DNA of 64,000 nt from the NCBI GenBank assembly GCA_947625285.1, contig CANQNS010000006.1, forward strand, positions 17,317 through 81,316, in the 5' to 3' direction. Below the pieces are notes generated by a model that did no database searches, had not been told where the DNA came from, and saw only the letters and a list, made by a program, of their open reading frames with translations. The DNA is from an uncultured Oscillospiraceae bacterium. Its GTDB lineage: Bacteria > Bacillota > Clostridia > Oscillospirales > Oscillospiraceae. The position numbers and the translations under genes are program-made. Each line of letters starts with the position of its first letter. The first letter of the stretch is position 1. Of the stretch, positions 7,305 to 16,104 are shown one piece after another.

Positions 7305-8240
7305 ATGGACACGCTGAACGCAAAAAAGCCCATTGGGGGGGGTATCTACTCCCCCAATCTGGTCAGCGCGGAGGACCCCAACCGGGAACGCCGGGACTAT
7401 GAGCTGAACGGCCAGTCCCCGCTGGTGGGCCTTATCGACAACCCCTGGTACCCGCCCTATGTGCCGGACCGGAGCCACTACCACAACTGTCTGGAGATCG
7501 GCCTGTGCCTGTCGGGGGAGGGGACCGTGGAGCTGGGCCGGGGCCAGTGGCGGTTCCGGGCCGGGTCCGTGGTGGCGGCGGGCCGGGGCCTGCGCCACTG
7601 TCAGCAGAACACGGGCCGGCCCATGACCCACTGGCAGTATGTGCTGGTGGACGAGGACGCGCTGCTGCAGGACGCCCCGGCCCGCCACCGGGCCGCCCTG
7701 CGGGCCATGCTGGAGGCCGCCCGGAGCCGGGGGCTGTACTTTGACGCGGGGGAGGAGTGCCGGGACCTGCGGTCCGCGCTGGAGACCCTGTTCGAGCTGG
7801 GCCGCCGGCGGCAGGATTCCGCCCGGCTGGAGCTGGAGACCCTTACCATGCTGCTGGCGGCCATCATGAGCCGGTCCCTGGAATCGGCCATGAGCGACCC
7901 GAGCCCCGACGCGGACGCCCGCCGGCCCGTGGAGCCGGCCCTGCGGTATGTCTCGGAGAACTATATGCTCCGGCTGCGGGTGGAGGAGCTGGCCGCCAGC
8001 TGCGCCATGAGCGTCAGCTACTTCCGCAAGGTCTTTGACCGGGTCATGGGCGTCGCGCCCATGGAGTACGTCAACCGCTACCGGATCAACCGGGCCATGA
8101 ACCTGCTGCGGGGCACCGACGAGACCGTGCTGCAGGTGGCCGTGCAGACCGGCTTTCCCTCCGTCGCCACCTTCAACCGCAACTTCCGCCGCTTCGTGGG
8201 CACGTCCCCGGCGGACTGGCGCAAAAACGCACATATTTAA
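7305..8240 (+). CDS. AraC-family regulator with cupin sensor domain
   Basis: A 311-aa regulator. Residues about 55-110 form an AraC-type cupin (HYHNCLEIGLCLSGEGTVELG), usual in sugar-responsive members, and residues about 210-308 form the two helix-turn-helix motifs (ELAASCAMSVSYFRKVFDRV and the FNRNFRRFVGTSPADWR segment). Translation is coupled to the upstream membrane protein; no separate ribosome site is clear. The next operon (8489-11586) encodes a sugar ABC importer and is the likely target. The direct repeat at 8372-8390 before that operon could be its binding site (inference). Confidence 0.93.
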   Translation: MDTLNAKKPIGGGIYSPNLVSAEDPNRERRDYELNGQSPLVGLIDNPWYPPYVPDRSHYHNCLEIGLCLSGEGTVELGRGQWRFRAGSVVAAGRGLRHCQQNTGRPMTHWQYVLVDEDALLQDAPARHRAALRAMLEAARSRGLYFDAGEECRDLRSALETLFELGRRRQDSARLELETLTMLLAAIMSRSLESAMSDPSPDADARRPVEPALRYVSENYMLRLRVEELAASCAMSVSYFRKVFDRVMGVAPMEYVNRYRINRAMNLLRGTDETVLQVAVQTGFPSVATFNRNFRRFVGTSPADWRKNAHI

Positions 8241-8257
8241 TATTGTGACGGCCTTCG

Positions 8258-8290
8258 GCCGCCGGTCCCGGGACCGGCGGCTTCTTTTTG
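8258..8290 (+). terminator. terminator after AraC gene
   Basis: Perfect 12-bp stem GCCGCCGGTCCC / complement (8258-8281) directly followed by TTCTTTTTG. Confidence 0.9.
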
Positions 8291-8371
8291 TATCGGATTG
8301 TCAAAAATGACCTAAAAAATTTGTGTATCTTTCCTCGAGCTGGTGAATTAAACTGAAAAAGAATCGAATAT

Positions 8372-8390
8372 GAGCGGAATAGGAGCGGAA
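8372..8390 (+). promoter_or_regulatory. direct repeat upstream of sugar ABC operon
   Basis: GAGCGGAA occurs at 8372-8379 and again at 8383-8390, one helical turn apart. AraC-family proteins often bind direct repeats with such spacing, and an AraC gene lies immediately upstream. No clear -35/-10 pair was found nearby, so the role is tentative. Confidence 0.3.
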
Positions 8391-8488
8391 ATGAGCCGTG
8401 GCGAAAGTCTTGCTGTGCTAAGATTGAATCACCACAAATATCGGGCGAGAGAAAGCCGTCCGATAAAAAAGAATCAAGGAGGAACCCC

Positions 8489-9754
8489 ATGAAAAAGCTC
8501 ATTTCCCTGCTGCTTGCCATGTTGATGGTCCTGTCTCTGGGCACTGTCGCTTTTGCGGAGCCCGGCGACCAGGCCGACGGCAAGCTGACCATCTGGTGCT
8601 GGGACCAGACCTTCAATATCGCCGCGATGGAGAAGGCCAAGGAGATGTACCAGGAGGAGCATCCCGACGTGGAGATCGACATCGAGGAAGTTCTGTGGGA
8701 GGATGTTGAGTCCCGTATCATCGCCTCCAACGGCGACACTTCCACCCTGCCCGACATCACGCTGATCCAGGACAACGCCTTCCAGAAGGAAGTCATCAAC
8801 TATCCCGAAGTGTTCTATGACATGACGGACACCTATGACTATACCGACTTTGGCGAGGCGAAGGTCGCCTACTCCGTGGTGGACGGCAAGAACTACGGCA
8901 TCCCCTTTGACGCCGGCACTGTCGTGGCCGCCTGGCGTACCGACTATCTGGAAGAGGCCGGCTACACGGTGGACGACCTGACCGACATTGATATGGATCG
9001 GTTCCTGGAGATCGGCCGTGACGTGAAGGAAAAGACCGGCAGGCCCATGCTGTCCGGCCAGGCCGGCGCGGTGGACACCGCCATGATCCTGCTCCAGTCC
9101 TGCGGTGGCTCCCTGTTCAACGATGACGGCTCCGTCAACATGAAGGACAATGATAAGCTGAAGGCGGTCGTGGACGTGTACAACACCATGGTGGCCGAGG
9201 GCATCTTCATTGAGGTCAACTCCTGGGAGGATTACATCGGCACCCTGTCCAACCAGTCTGTCGTGGGCACTTTCACCGGCTGCTGGATCCTCTCCACCAT
9301 CATGAGCCTGTCCGATCAGGCCGGTAAGTGGGCTGTCACCAATATGCCCGCCATGGCCGGCGTTGAGGATGCCACCAACTACTCCAACAACGGCGGCTCC
9401 TCCTGGGCCATCATCAACAACAAGGACATCGACCTGGCTCTGGACTTCATGCAGATGTATCGGAACGTGGACTTCTATGACGCGATCCTGCCCACCACCT
9501 CCGCCATCGCCTGCTACACGCCGGCCAAGGACGCCCCCAACTACACCGCTCCCAGCGACTTCTTCAACGGCGAGCCCATCTTCTCCACCATCGTTGAGTT
9601 CGGCGCTCAAGTGCCCGCCAACAACACCGGCGCTTACTACTATGACGCCCGTGACGCGCTGGGCACCGCTATCACCAACGTTCTGAACGGCGGCGATATC
9701 GACAGCGAACTTGCCACCGCGGAGGACACCGTGAACTTCACCATGGGATTCTAA
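8489..9754 (+). CDS. ABC transporter sugar-binding protein (family 1)
   Basis: A 421-aa extracytoplasmic solute-binding protein of the MalE/UgpB type (LTIWCWDQTFN near the N-terminus, then GKNYGIPFDAGTVVAAWRTD). The ATG at 8489 follows AAGGAGG. The signal peptide (MKKLISLLLAMLMVLSL) ends in AFA at residues 21-23 and has no lipobox cysteine, unusual for a Gram-positive binding protein. A terminator-like hairpin after the gene and two permease genes downstream give the usual high-binding-protein operon layout. The sugar is unknown; the LacZ gene downstream hints at a beta-galactoside or similar. Confidence 0.93.
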   Translation: MKKLISLLLAMLMVLSLGTVAFAEPGDQADGKLTIWCWDQTFNIAAMEKAKEMYQEEHPDVEIDIEEVLWEDVESRIIASNGDTSTLPDITLIQDNAFQKEVINYPEVFYDMTDTYDYTDFGEAKVAYSVVDGKNYGIPFDAGTVVAAWRTDYLEEAGYTVDDLTDIDMDRFLEIGRDVKEKTGRPMLSGQAGAVDTAMILLQSCGGSLFNDDGSVNMKDNDKLKAVVDVYNTMVAEGIFIEVNSWEDYIGTLSNQSVVGTFTGCWILSTIMSLSDQAGKWAVTNMPAMAGVEDATNYSNNGGSSWAIINNKDIDLALDFMQMYRNVDFYDAILPTTSAIACYTPAKDAPNYTAPSDFFNGEPIFSTIVEFGAQVPANNTGAYYYDARDALGTAITNVLNGGDIDSELATAEDTVNFTMGF

Positions 9755-9774
9755 GTTCCCGATTTGAAACACAA

Positions 9775-9814
9775 GACTGCCGCTTCGGCGTTTTTCCGGA
9801 GCGGCAGTTCTCTT
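9775..9814 (+). terminator. intra-operon hairpin after binding protein
   Basis: A 14-bp stem with two G-U pairs (9775-9788 with 9796-9809) and loop CGTTTTT is followed by CTCTT. It probably terminates part of the transcripts so that the binding protein is made in excess of the permeases. Confidence 0.65.
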
Positions 9815-9866
9815 AAAAACCCTTTGCACCCTTTAAATCAAAAAGCGAGAGAGGGGAGTTGCTACG

Positions 9867-10769
9867 ATGACTCAAACTTCCGGGAGAAGGCTCACCATGC
9901 ACCAGAAGCAGAACATCATAGGCTGGTTTTTCCTGATCCCCGCCACGGTGCTGATCTTCTGGATGAGCTTCTATCCCATGATCCGGGCTCTTATGATCTC
10001 CTTCCAGGGCGGCCGGCCCACCGCGCTGACCTGGTCCGATCCCCTAACCAGGAACTATCAGTTTCTGATGAAGGACAATGTATTCAAGACGAGCCTGAAA
10101 AACACCTTTACATACCTGATCATCCAGGTGCCCATCATGCTGGTGCTGGCGATGATCTTCGCCACGCTGCTGAACGACCACCAGCTGAAATTCAAGGGCG
10201 TCTTCCGCACCTGCATCTTTCTGCCCTGCGCCACGGCTCTGGTGGCTTACTCTCTGATATTCCGGACCATGTTCGCCTATGACGGCATGATCAACGCCGT
10301 GCTGATGAAGATCGGCATCCTGAAAGCCCCGGTCAACTGGCTCAATAACCCCGGCACGGCCAAGGCGGTCATCATCATCGCGCTGATCTGGCGTTGGACG
10401 GGCTACAACATGATCTTCTATCTGTCCAGTATGCAGAGCATCGACTACTCTGTTTACGAGGCGGCCCGCATCGACGGCGCGGGCGCGGCCACCCAGCTTT
10501 TCAAGATCACCATCCCCCTGCTGAAGCCCATCATCCTGGTGACGGCCATCATGTCCACCAACGGCACGCTGCAGCTGTTCGACGAGTCGATGAACCTGAC
10601 CGAAGGCGGACCCGCCAACGCCACCATCACAATGTCGCATTACATTTACAAGACCATGTTCCAGATGAACCCCAACTTCGGCTATGCCGCGGCCATGAGC
10701 TTCGTCATACTGATCCTGGTGGCTATCCTCAGCGCAATTCAGATGAAAGTGGGTGACAAGCGTGAGTGA
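9867..10769 (+). CDS. sugar ABC transporter permease (MalF/UgpA type)
   Basis: A 300-aa inner-membrane permease with about six hydrophobic helices. The cytoplasmic EAA loop is clear: YEAARIDGAGAATQLFKIT, then IPLLKPI, the docking site for the ATPase. The ATG at 9867 follows GAGAGAGGGGAG. It overlaps the next permease gene by 8 bases. No ATPase gene is present in the operon, so a shared MsmX/MalK-type ATPase encoded elsewhere is expected. Confidence 0.93.
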   Translation: MTQTSGRRLTMHQKQNIIGWFFLIPATVLIFWMSFYPMIRALMISFQGGRPTALTWSDPLTRNYQFLMKDNVFKTSLKNTFTYLIIQVPIMLVLAMIFATLLNDHQLKFKGVFRTCIFLPCATALVAYSLIFRTMFAYDGMINAVLMKIGILKAPVNWLNNPGTAKAVIIIALIWRWTGYNMIFYLSSMQSIDYSVYEAARIDGAGAATQLFKITIPLLKPIILVTAIMSTNGTLQLFDESMNLTEGGPANATITMSHYIYKTMFQMNPNFGYAAAMSFVILILVAILSAIQMKVGDKRE

Positions 10770-11586
10770 GGGTACTTTTCAGAAATACGGTAAGAGGACG
10801 CTGATCTATCTGTTCCTGATAATCATGAGCCTCATATCGGTGTTCCCCCTGTACTGGTGCTTCATCTCCTCCTGCAACAGCACGGCGGAGATCCTGGGCG
10901 GCCGGATGGTCCCCAGCACCCATCTGATGGAAAACCTGAAAAACCTGTTCGCGCAGCAGGATGTGCTGAACGCGTTCAAAAACTCCATTATCAACACGTT
11001 CCTGGTGCTGGTGCTCTCCTTAGCCATCTGCTCCATCGCGGGCTACGGTTTCGAGATATTCCATGACAAGGGCAAGGACGCCGTGATGGCCCTGATCATG
11101 ATGAGCATGATGGTGCCCTTCGTGGCTATCCTGGTGCCCCTGTTCCAGATGTTCACCAAGATGGGCTTCGTCAACAAGTACATCGGATATATCCTGCCCA
11201 GCCTGTCCACGCCGTTTCTGATCATGCTGTTCAGAAACAACGCCCGCACCTTCCCCAAGGAGGTGCTGGAGGCGGCCCGGGTGGACGGCCTGAGCGAGCT
11301 CGGTATCTTCACCCGTATGTTCGTGCCCATGATGCGCCCCACCTTCGCGGCGGCGGCCACCATCACCTTTATGAACACCTGGAACGCCTATCTGTGGCCC
11401 AAGGTCATCCTGCAGACCCCCGACTCCATCACCATGCCCATGCTGGTGGCGAACCTGACGGGCGGCTACGTCATCGACTACGGCGTGGTTATGGCCGGCG
11501 TCACCATCTGCACGCTGCCCACGGTCATCGTGTTCTTCATCCTGCAGAAGAGCTTTACCGAGGCCGTTGCCGGCGCGGTGAAGTGA
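10762..11586 (+). CDS. sugar ABC transporter permease (MalG/UgpE type)
   Basis: A permease of about 274 aa with six predicted helices and the EAA loop LEAARVDGLSELGIFTRMFV. Either GTG at 10762 or GTG at 10753 can serve as start; 10762 is preferred because the protein then begins Ser-Glu-Gly like relatives, and it overlaps the upstream gene for translational coupling. It pairs with the MalF-type permease and the binding protein at 8489-9754. Transcription of the following lacZ gene appears separate (promoter at 11599). Confidence 0.9.
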   Translation: MSEGTFQKYGKRTLIYLFLIIMSLISVFPLYWCFISSCNSTAEILGGRMVPSTHLMENLKNLFAQQDVLNAFKNSIINTFLVLVLSLAICSIAGYGFEIFHDKGKDAVMALIMMSMMVPFVAILVPLFQMFTKMGFVNKYIGYILPSLSTPFLIMLFRNNARTFPKEVLEAARVDGLSELGIFTRMFVPMMRPTFAAAATITFMNTWNAYLWPKVILQTPDSITMPMLVANLTGGYVIDYGVVMAGVTICTLPTVIVFFILQKSFTEAVAGAVK

Positions 11587-11598
11587 GCAAAGTAAATA

Positions 11599-11627
11599 TT
11601 GATACTTTCAGCGGGCTCTGATATAAT
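11599..11627 (+). promoter_or_regulatory. promoter of the beta-galactosidase gene
   Basis: TTGATA (11599-11604), 17-base spacer, TATAAT (11622-11627). Start of transcription is expected near 11634, giving a leader of about 130 bases. Confidence 0.8.
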
Positions 11628-11662
11628 GCTGGCAGCATTGTCACGGCGTCCGCACGGTAAAC

Positions 11663-11692
11663 CGATGCCGTGCCTTTTCGGGCACGGCATCG
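11663..11692 (+). promoter_or_regulatory. hairpin in lacZ leader, possible attenuator
   Basis: A perfect 12-bp stem (CGATGCCGTGCC 11663-11674 with GGCACGGCATCG 11681-11692) is followed by CGCTCATTTTA, a poor T-tract. It lies downstream of the lacZ promoter, so it is inside the lacZ leader, though it could also stop read-through from the permease operon. CACGGC at 11642-11647 can pair with GCCGTG at 11667-11672 and would disrupt the hairpin. Confidence 0.5.
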
Positions 11693-11727
11693 CGCTCATT
11701 TTACGCCGCCAAACGCAAAAGAACAGT

Positions 11728-11765
11728 GAGGAGGTAGGCCGCCGCCGGCGGCCGCATGACCCGTG
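11728..11765 (+). promoter_or_regulatory. ribosome site separated from lacZ start by a hairpin
   Basis: GAGGAGGT (11728-11735) lies 27 bases before the GTG start at 11763. Between them is a perfect 7-bp hairpin GGCCGCC-GCC-GGCGGCC (11737-11753). If folded, it brings the ribosome site to an effective distance of about 10 bases. An in-frame TGA at 11757-11759 excludes any earlier start. Confidence 0.6.
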
Positions 11766-14700
11766 AAGTTTGACTATGATAAGCTGAAAGATCCCGCCTT
11801 TTTCGCCCAGGGCCGGGCCGCCGCCCATTCCGACCATGCCGTATACGCCACCGCCGACGAGGCGGCGGCCGGCCAGAGCAGCCTGCGCTGGTCCCTGAAC
11901 GGCTATTGGAAGTTCTTCTGCGCCGTGAACCAGGACCAGGTGATCCCCGGCTTCGAGGCGGCGGACTACGACTGCTCCGGCTGGGCGGATATCCCCGTGC
12001 CCGCCCATATCCAGATGGAGGGCTGCGGCGTCCCCCAGTACGTGAACGTCCAGTACCCCTGGGACGGGGTGGAGGACGTGCAGTTCGGCCAGATACCCGG
12101 CCGGTACAACCCGGTGGCCTGCTATGTGAAGTACTTCACCCTGCCGGAGACCATGCGGGGCAAGCGGGTGGGCGTGTCCTTCCAGGGGGCGGAGAGCTGC
12201 GTGGCCGTGTGGCTGAACGGGCAGTATGTGGGCTTTTCCTCCGACTCGTTCACCCCCTCGGAGTTCGAGCTGACGGACTATCTCGCTGAGGGGGAGAACA
12301 AGCTGGCCTGCCGGGTGTACCGCTTCAGCGCGGGAAGCTGGCTGGAGGACCAGGACTTCTTCCGCTTCTCCGGGCTTTTCCGGGAGGTATTTCTGTACGC
12401 GATCCCGGCGGTCCATGTCCGGGACGTGCGGGTGAAGACCCTGCTGGATGACGAGTATAAAAACGCCGTGCTGGACGTGAAGGTCCAGGTGGAGGCGGCG
12501 GGTGCGTGGAAACTGCGCCTGGCTCTGACCGACGCCGCCGGGAACGTCGCGGCCCAGGCCGAACAGACGGGGACCGGCACGGAGGCCGCCTTTGCCATCG
12601 ATGTGGCGGAGCCGGAGAAGTGGAGCGCGGAACATCCCGCGCTGTACGACCTGACCCTGACGGCCATGACCGCCGGCGGGGAGAGCGTGGAGACGGCCTG
12701 CCTGCAGGTGGGCTTCCGCCGGTTCGAGATACGGGACAGCGTGATGTACCTGAACGGTAAGCGGATCGTGTTCAAGGGCGTGAACCGCCACGACTTCTGC
12801 GCCGAGACCGGCCGGGCCGTGACGGAGGAGAAGATCCGCCGGGACCTGATTACCATGAAGCGGCACAACATCAACGCCATCCGCACCAGCCACTATCCCA
12901 ACAGCAGCGCGCTGTACGCGCTGTGCGACCGGCTGGGCCTTTATGTGATCGACGAGAACAATATGGAGTCCCACGGGGCCTGGGATCTGATCGCCCGGCG
13001 GCAGAAGCCCGTGGAGTACTCCCTGCCCGGCGACCGGACCGAGTGGCAGGACCTGCTGCTGGACCGGGTCAATTCCACCTACCAGCGGGACAAGAACCAC
13101 CCCTGCGTGCTGATCTGGAGCTGCGGCAACGAGTCCTTTGGCGGCAGCGTGATCTATGAGATGAGCCGCAGGTTCCATGAGCTGGACGACACCCGCCCCG
13201 TCCACTACGAGGGGGTGTTCCTGGACCCCCGGCGGCCGGAGACCACCGACATCGAGAGCCGTATGTACACCTCCGCGGCGGAGGTGAAGGACTTTCTGGC
13301 CCAGCACCGGGGCAAGCCCTTCATCATGTGCGAGTACACCCACGCCATGGGCAACTCCAACGGGGCCATGGACAAGTACACGGAGCTGGCCTACGAGGAG
13401 CCTCTGTACCAGGGCGGCTTCATCTGGGATTTCATCGACCAGTCCATCCGCTTCCGGGACCGCTACGGCAGCGCGGCCTACGGCTTCGGCGGGGACTTTG
13501 ACGACCGGCCCACGGACTACAACTTCAGCGGCAACGGCATCGTCTACGGGGACGGCACGGTCTCTCCCAAGATGCAGGCCGTCAAGTATAACTATCAGAA
13601 CATCGTGGCCCATGTGAGCCAGAGCGAGGTGCGGATCGTCAATCGGCACCTGTTCACCGCCACGTCCGCCTATGAGTGTGTGGCGGCCCTGGCCCGGGAC
13701 GGGATCGAGATCGCCCGAGCGGTGATGGACACCGACGTGCCGCCCCTGGAGGAGCGGACCTATCCGCTGCCCTTCGGGGCGCAGACCGTCGGCGGCGAGT
13801 ACGCGGCCACAGTCTCCTTCCGACTGAAGGAGGATGCGCCCTGGGCGGACCGGGGCCATGAGGTGGCCTTCGGTCAGGGGGTCTGGAAGGTGAAGGCCCC
13901 GGCGGTCATGGTTCCGCCCGCCCGCCGGCCTCTGCGGGTGGTGTACGGCAACAACAACCTGGGCGTTCAGGGGATCGACTTCGCCGTCCAGTTCAGCTAT
14001 GGGGCCGGGGGCCTTTCCTCCTACAAATTCGGGGGCAGAGAGATGCTCAAGACCGTGCCCAAGCCCAACTTCTGGCGGGCCCCCACGGACAACGACACGG
14101 GCTGGTTCATGCCCCAGCGGTACGGCCAGTGGAAGCTGGCGAGCCTTTACGCCACCACCCACGCCGACGGCCATGTGTTCGGCATGCCCAACGCCCCCGT
14201 GACGGAGAACGCCGACGGCTCTGTCTCCATCCGGTTCACCTACGCCCTGCCCACCACGCCTAGGGCCCAGTGTACCGTGGCGTACACGGTCCATCCCTGC
14301 GGGACGGTGGATGTGGACCTGCACTACGACCCGGCGGAGGGCCTGGGGCCCATGCCGGAGTTCGGCATGATGATGAAGATGGACGCGGACTTCGACCATG
14401 TGAAGTGGTACGGCCTGGGCCCGGCGGAGACCTACGCCGACCGGGAGCAGGGCGCGAAGCTGGGCGTCTGGGAAAGCGGCGTAAAGGACCGGCTGGCCCA
14501 CTATCTGGTGCCCCAGGAGTGCGGCAACATGACTGGCGTGCGCTGGGCGGAGGTCACGGACTATCGGGGCCGGGGCCTGCGGTTCGAGGGCGGCGGCATG
14601 AGCTTTTCCGCTCTGCCCTATACCCCCCATGAGCTGGAGAACGCGGGCCATGAGAACGAGCTGCCGCCGGTCCATTACACGGTGATCCGGGCCGCTCTGG

Positions 14701-14813
14701 CCCAGACCGGCGTGGCCGGGGACAACAGCTGGGGCGCGGAGCCCCACCCGGAGTACCTGCTGGACGTGTCCAGGCCCATGGACTTCCGATTCAGCTTCAG
14801 GGGCAAGCTATAA
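11763..14813 (+). CDS. lacZ: beta-galactosidase, GH2 (LacZ type)
   Basis: A 1016-aa cytoplasmic enzyme (no signal peptide), the usual length of E. coli-type LacZ. It hydrolyses terminal beta-galactosides such as lactose. The sugar-binding, immunoglobulin-like and barrel domains come in the usual GH2 order. The acid/base is expected at Glu457 (SCGNES) and the nucleophile at Glu524 (MCEYTHAMGNS); the C-terminal LacZ domain with FWRAPTDNDTGW follows. The GTG start at 11763 is forced by an in-frame stop just upstream. It has its own promoter and leader after the sugar ABC operon and is followed by a strong terminator. Confidence 0.93.
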   Translation: MKFDYDKLKDPAFFAQGRAAAHSDHAVYATADEAAAGQSSLRWSLNGYWKFFCAVNQDQVIPGFEAADYDCSGWADIPVPAHIQMEGCGVPQYVNVQYPWDGVEDVQFGQIPGRYNPVACYVKYFTLPETMRGKRVGVSFQGAESCVAVWLNGQYVGFSSDSFTPSEFELTDYLAEGENKLACRVYRFSAGSWLEDQDFFRFSGLFREVFLYAIPAVHVRDVRVKTLLDDEYKNAVLDVKVQVEAAGAWKLRLALTDAAGNVAAQAEQTGTGTEAAFAIDVAEPEKWSAEHPALYDLTLTAMTAGGESVETACLQVGFRRFEIRDSVMYLNGKRIVFKGVNRHDFCAETGRAVTEEKIRRDLITMKRHNINAIRTSHYPNSSALYALCDRLGLYVIDENNMESHGAWDLIARRQKPVEYSLPGDRTEWQDLLLDRVNSTYQRDKNHPCVLIWSCGNESFGGSVIYEMSRRFHELDDTRPVHYEGVFLDPRRPETTDIESRMYTSAAEVKDFLAQHRGKPFIMCEYTHAMGNSNGAMDKYTELAYEEPLYQGGFIWDFIDQSIRFRDRYGSAAYGFGGDFDDRPTDYNFSGNGIVYGDGTVSPKMQAVKYNYQNIVAHVSQSEVRIVNRHLFTATSAYECVAALARDGIEIARAVMDTDVPPLEERTYPLPFGAQTVGGEYAATVSFRLKEDAPWADRGHEVAFGQGVWKVKAPAVMVPPARRPLRVVYGNNNLGVQGIDFAVQFSYGAGGLSSYKFGGREMLKTVPKPNFWRAPTDNDTGWFMPQRYGQWKLASLYATTHADGHVFGMPNAPVTENADGSVSIRFTYALPTTPRAQCTVAYTVHPCGTVDVDLHYDPAEGLGPMPEFGMMMKMDADFDHVKWYGLGPAETYADREQGAKLGVWESGVKDRLAHYLVPQECGNMTGVRWAEVTDYRGRGLRFEGGGMSFSALPYTPHELENAGHENELPPVHYTVIRAALAQTGVAGDNSWGAEPHPEYLLDVSRPMDFRFSFRGKL

Positions 14814-14826
14814 GACTGATTGAGAA

Positions 14827-14860
14827 ACCGGGCGTCCGCAGAGCGGACGCCCGGTATCTT
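14827..14860 (+). terminator. terminator after lacZ
   Basis: Perfect 13-bp stem ACCGGGCGTCCGC with loop AGA (14827-14855), followed by ATCTT. Confidence 0.8.
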
Positions 14861-14943
14861 TCCAAAAAAACGGGATTGCTTTCGCGCCGGCGATATAGTA
14901 AACTGGTCCCGGGGCGGAACGCCCCACGAAAGGGGAAACGACC

Positions 14944-16053
14944 ATGAAAAAGGCTGCGATACTGTTTTTGGGCCTGCTGTTTCTGCTGTCGGGCTGCATG
15001 ACCATCTCGGAGGGGGATATGTCCTCCATCCTGGGCATAGAGGATCTTACGCTGTCCGCGGCCGGGGAGACCGGCCTGGACCTGAGCGGGTTCGCCGCCT
15101 ACCTGGAGGCGGCCCAGGACGGGGATGCCCGTGGGGCGCGGCTGTACTTCACCTCCGACGGGCAGATCTATGCCCAGGCCGCTCTGACTGTGGATGCTAG
15201 CCGGGCCGTTTTGAGCCTGCGCAAAGGCGCGGAGGAGCCGGAGAGCGTGTATATGACCAGCGAGCCGGACGTGGTACAGGCGTTGGGGCAGGTCATGGAC
15301 GCGCTCATCAGCGAGCCTCTGCCGGACGTGGAGAACATGACCGACGAGGAGATCGAGGCCATGGTGGCCCAGATGCAGGAGGAGATGGCGGCCGCCCTGG
15401 AGGAGCTGGACCCGGAGGCCCTGGCAGAGCTGGAGAGCATGACCGAGGAGGATTGGCAGGCCCAGGTGGGGGACGTGGAGGAAAAGACCGCCGAGATGCA
15501 GGAGCTTTTTGAACGCTGCGTCCGGCCCGGCCAGCCCGTCGCCATGGAGGGGACGCAGTTCGATACGCTGGACATCTCCGTTTCCAACGACGATCTGGTG
15601 CGGCTCGTGGATATCTGGTCCGGCAATGAGGATTTCGGCCAGGCCCTGAGAAACACCGGCTGCGATATCTCCGTGACGGGCACGGTCTATGAGGGCGGCG
15701 GCATGGGCGGCCTGGATCTGACGGCGGACATCGTGACGCCGGAGGACGGCACGGTCAGCCTGGCGGTCCGCACCGGGCAGTTCGGGGACCCGGACAGGGA
15801 TGAGCTCGCCGTGAGCGTCAGCGTGGACGGGACGGAGGCCGCGTCCCTCTCGGTGGACTTCCTCTCCACCGTTGGCGGCAGCGCGGACTGGCTGGAGCCG
15901 GACGTGTCCGACGCCACGGACCTGACCGGCATGGACGGCCAGGAGGCCTCCCGGCTGGTGGGCGACGACTGCGCCGACTTTATGGCGGCGGCCTTTTCCG
16001 GCGTGGCGGGCCGGCTGACCGGCAATATGCTGGCCGGCGCGCTGCCCTGGTGA
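14944..16053 (+). CDS. lipoprotein of unknown function
   Basis: A 369-aa secreted lipoprotein: the signal peptide ends in LLSGC (Cys18), a good lipobox, so the protein is anchored to the outer face of the membrane. The mature part is acidic and has a long helical, probably coiled-coil stretch around residues 115-190, rich in Glu (DEEIEAMVAQMQEEMAAALE). A beta-rich C-terminal half follows. The ATG at 14944 follows AAAGGGG. It is monocistronic between two terminators. The pattern recalls clostridial lipoproteins of the LppX/DUF type, but I cannot assign a family. Confidence 0.8.
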   Translation: MKKAAILFLGLLFLLSGCMTISEGDMSSILGIEDLTLSAAGETGLDLSGFAAYLEAAQDGDARGARLYFTSDGQIYAQAALTVDASRAVLSLRKGAEEPESVYMTSEPDVVQALGQVMDALISEPLPDVENMTDEEIEAMVAQMQEEMAAALEELDPEALAELESMTEEDWQAQVGDVEEKTAEMQELFERCVRPGQPVAMEGTQFDTLDISVSNDDLVRLVDIWSGNEDFGQALRNTGCDISVTGTVYEGGGMGGLDLTADIVTPEDGTVSLAVRTGQFGDPDRDELAVSVSVDGTEAASLSVDFLSTVGGSADWLEPDVSDATDLTGMDGQEASRLVGDDCADFMAAAFSGVAGRLTGNMLAGALPW

Positions 16054-16062
16054 GAGGCTGAA

Positions 16063-16097
16063 AAAGCCCCCGGAGAGCTTTTCTCTCCGGGGGCTTT
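16063..16097. terminator. bidirectional terminator
   Basis: Perfect 15-bp stem AAAGCCCCCGGAGAG / complement with loop CTTTT (16063-16097) lies between the convergent lipoprotein and amidohydrolase genes; A/T tracts at both ends. Confidence 0.85.
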
Positions 16098-16104
16098 CTG
16101 CGTT

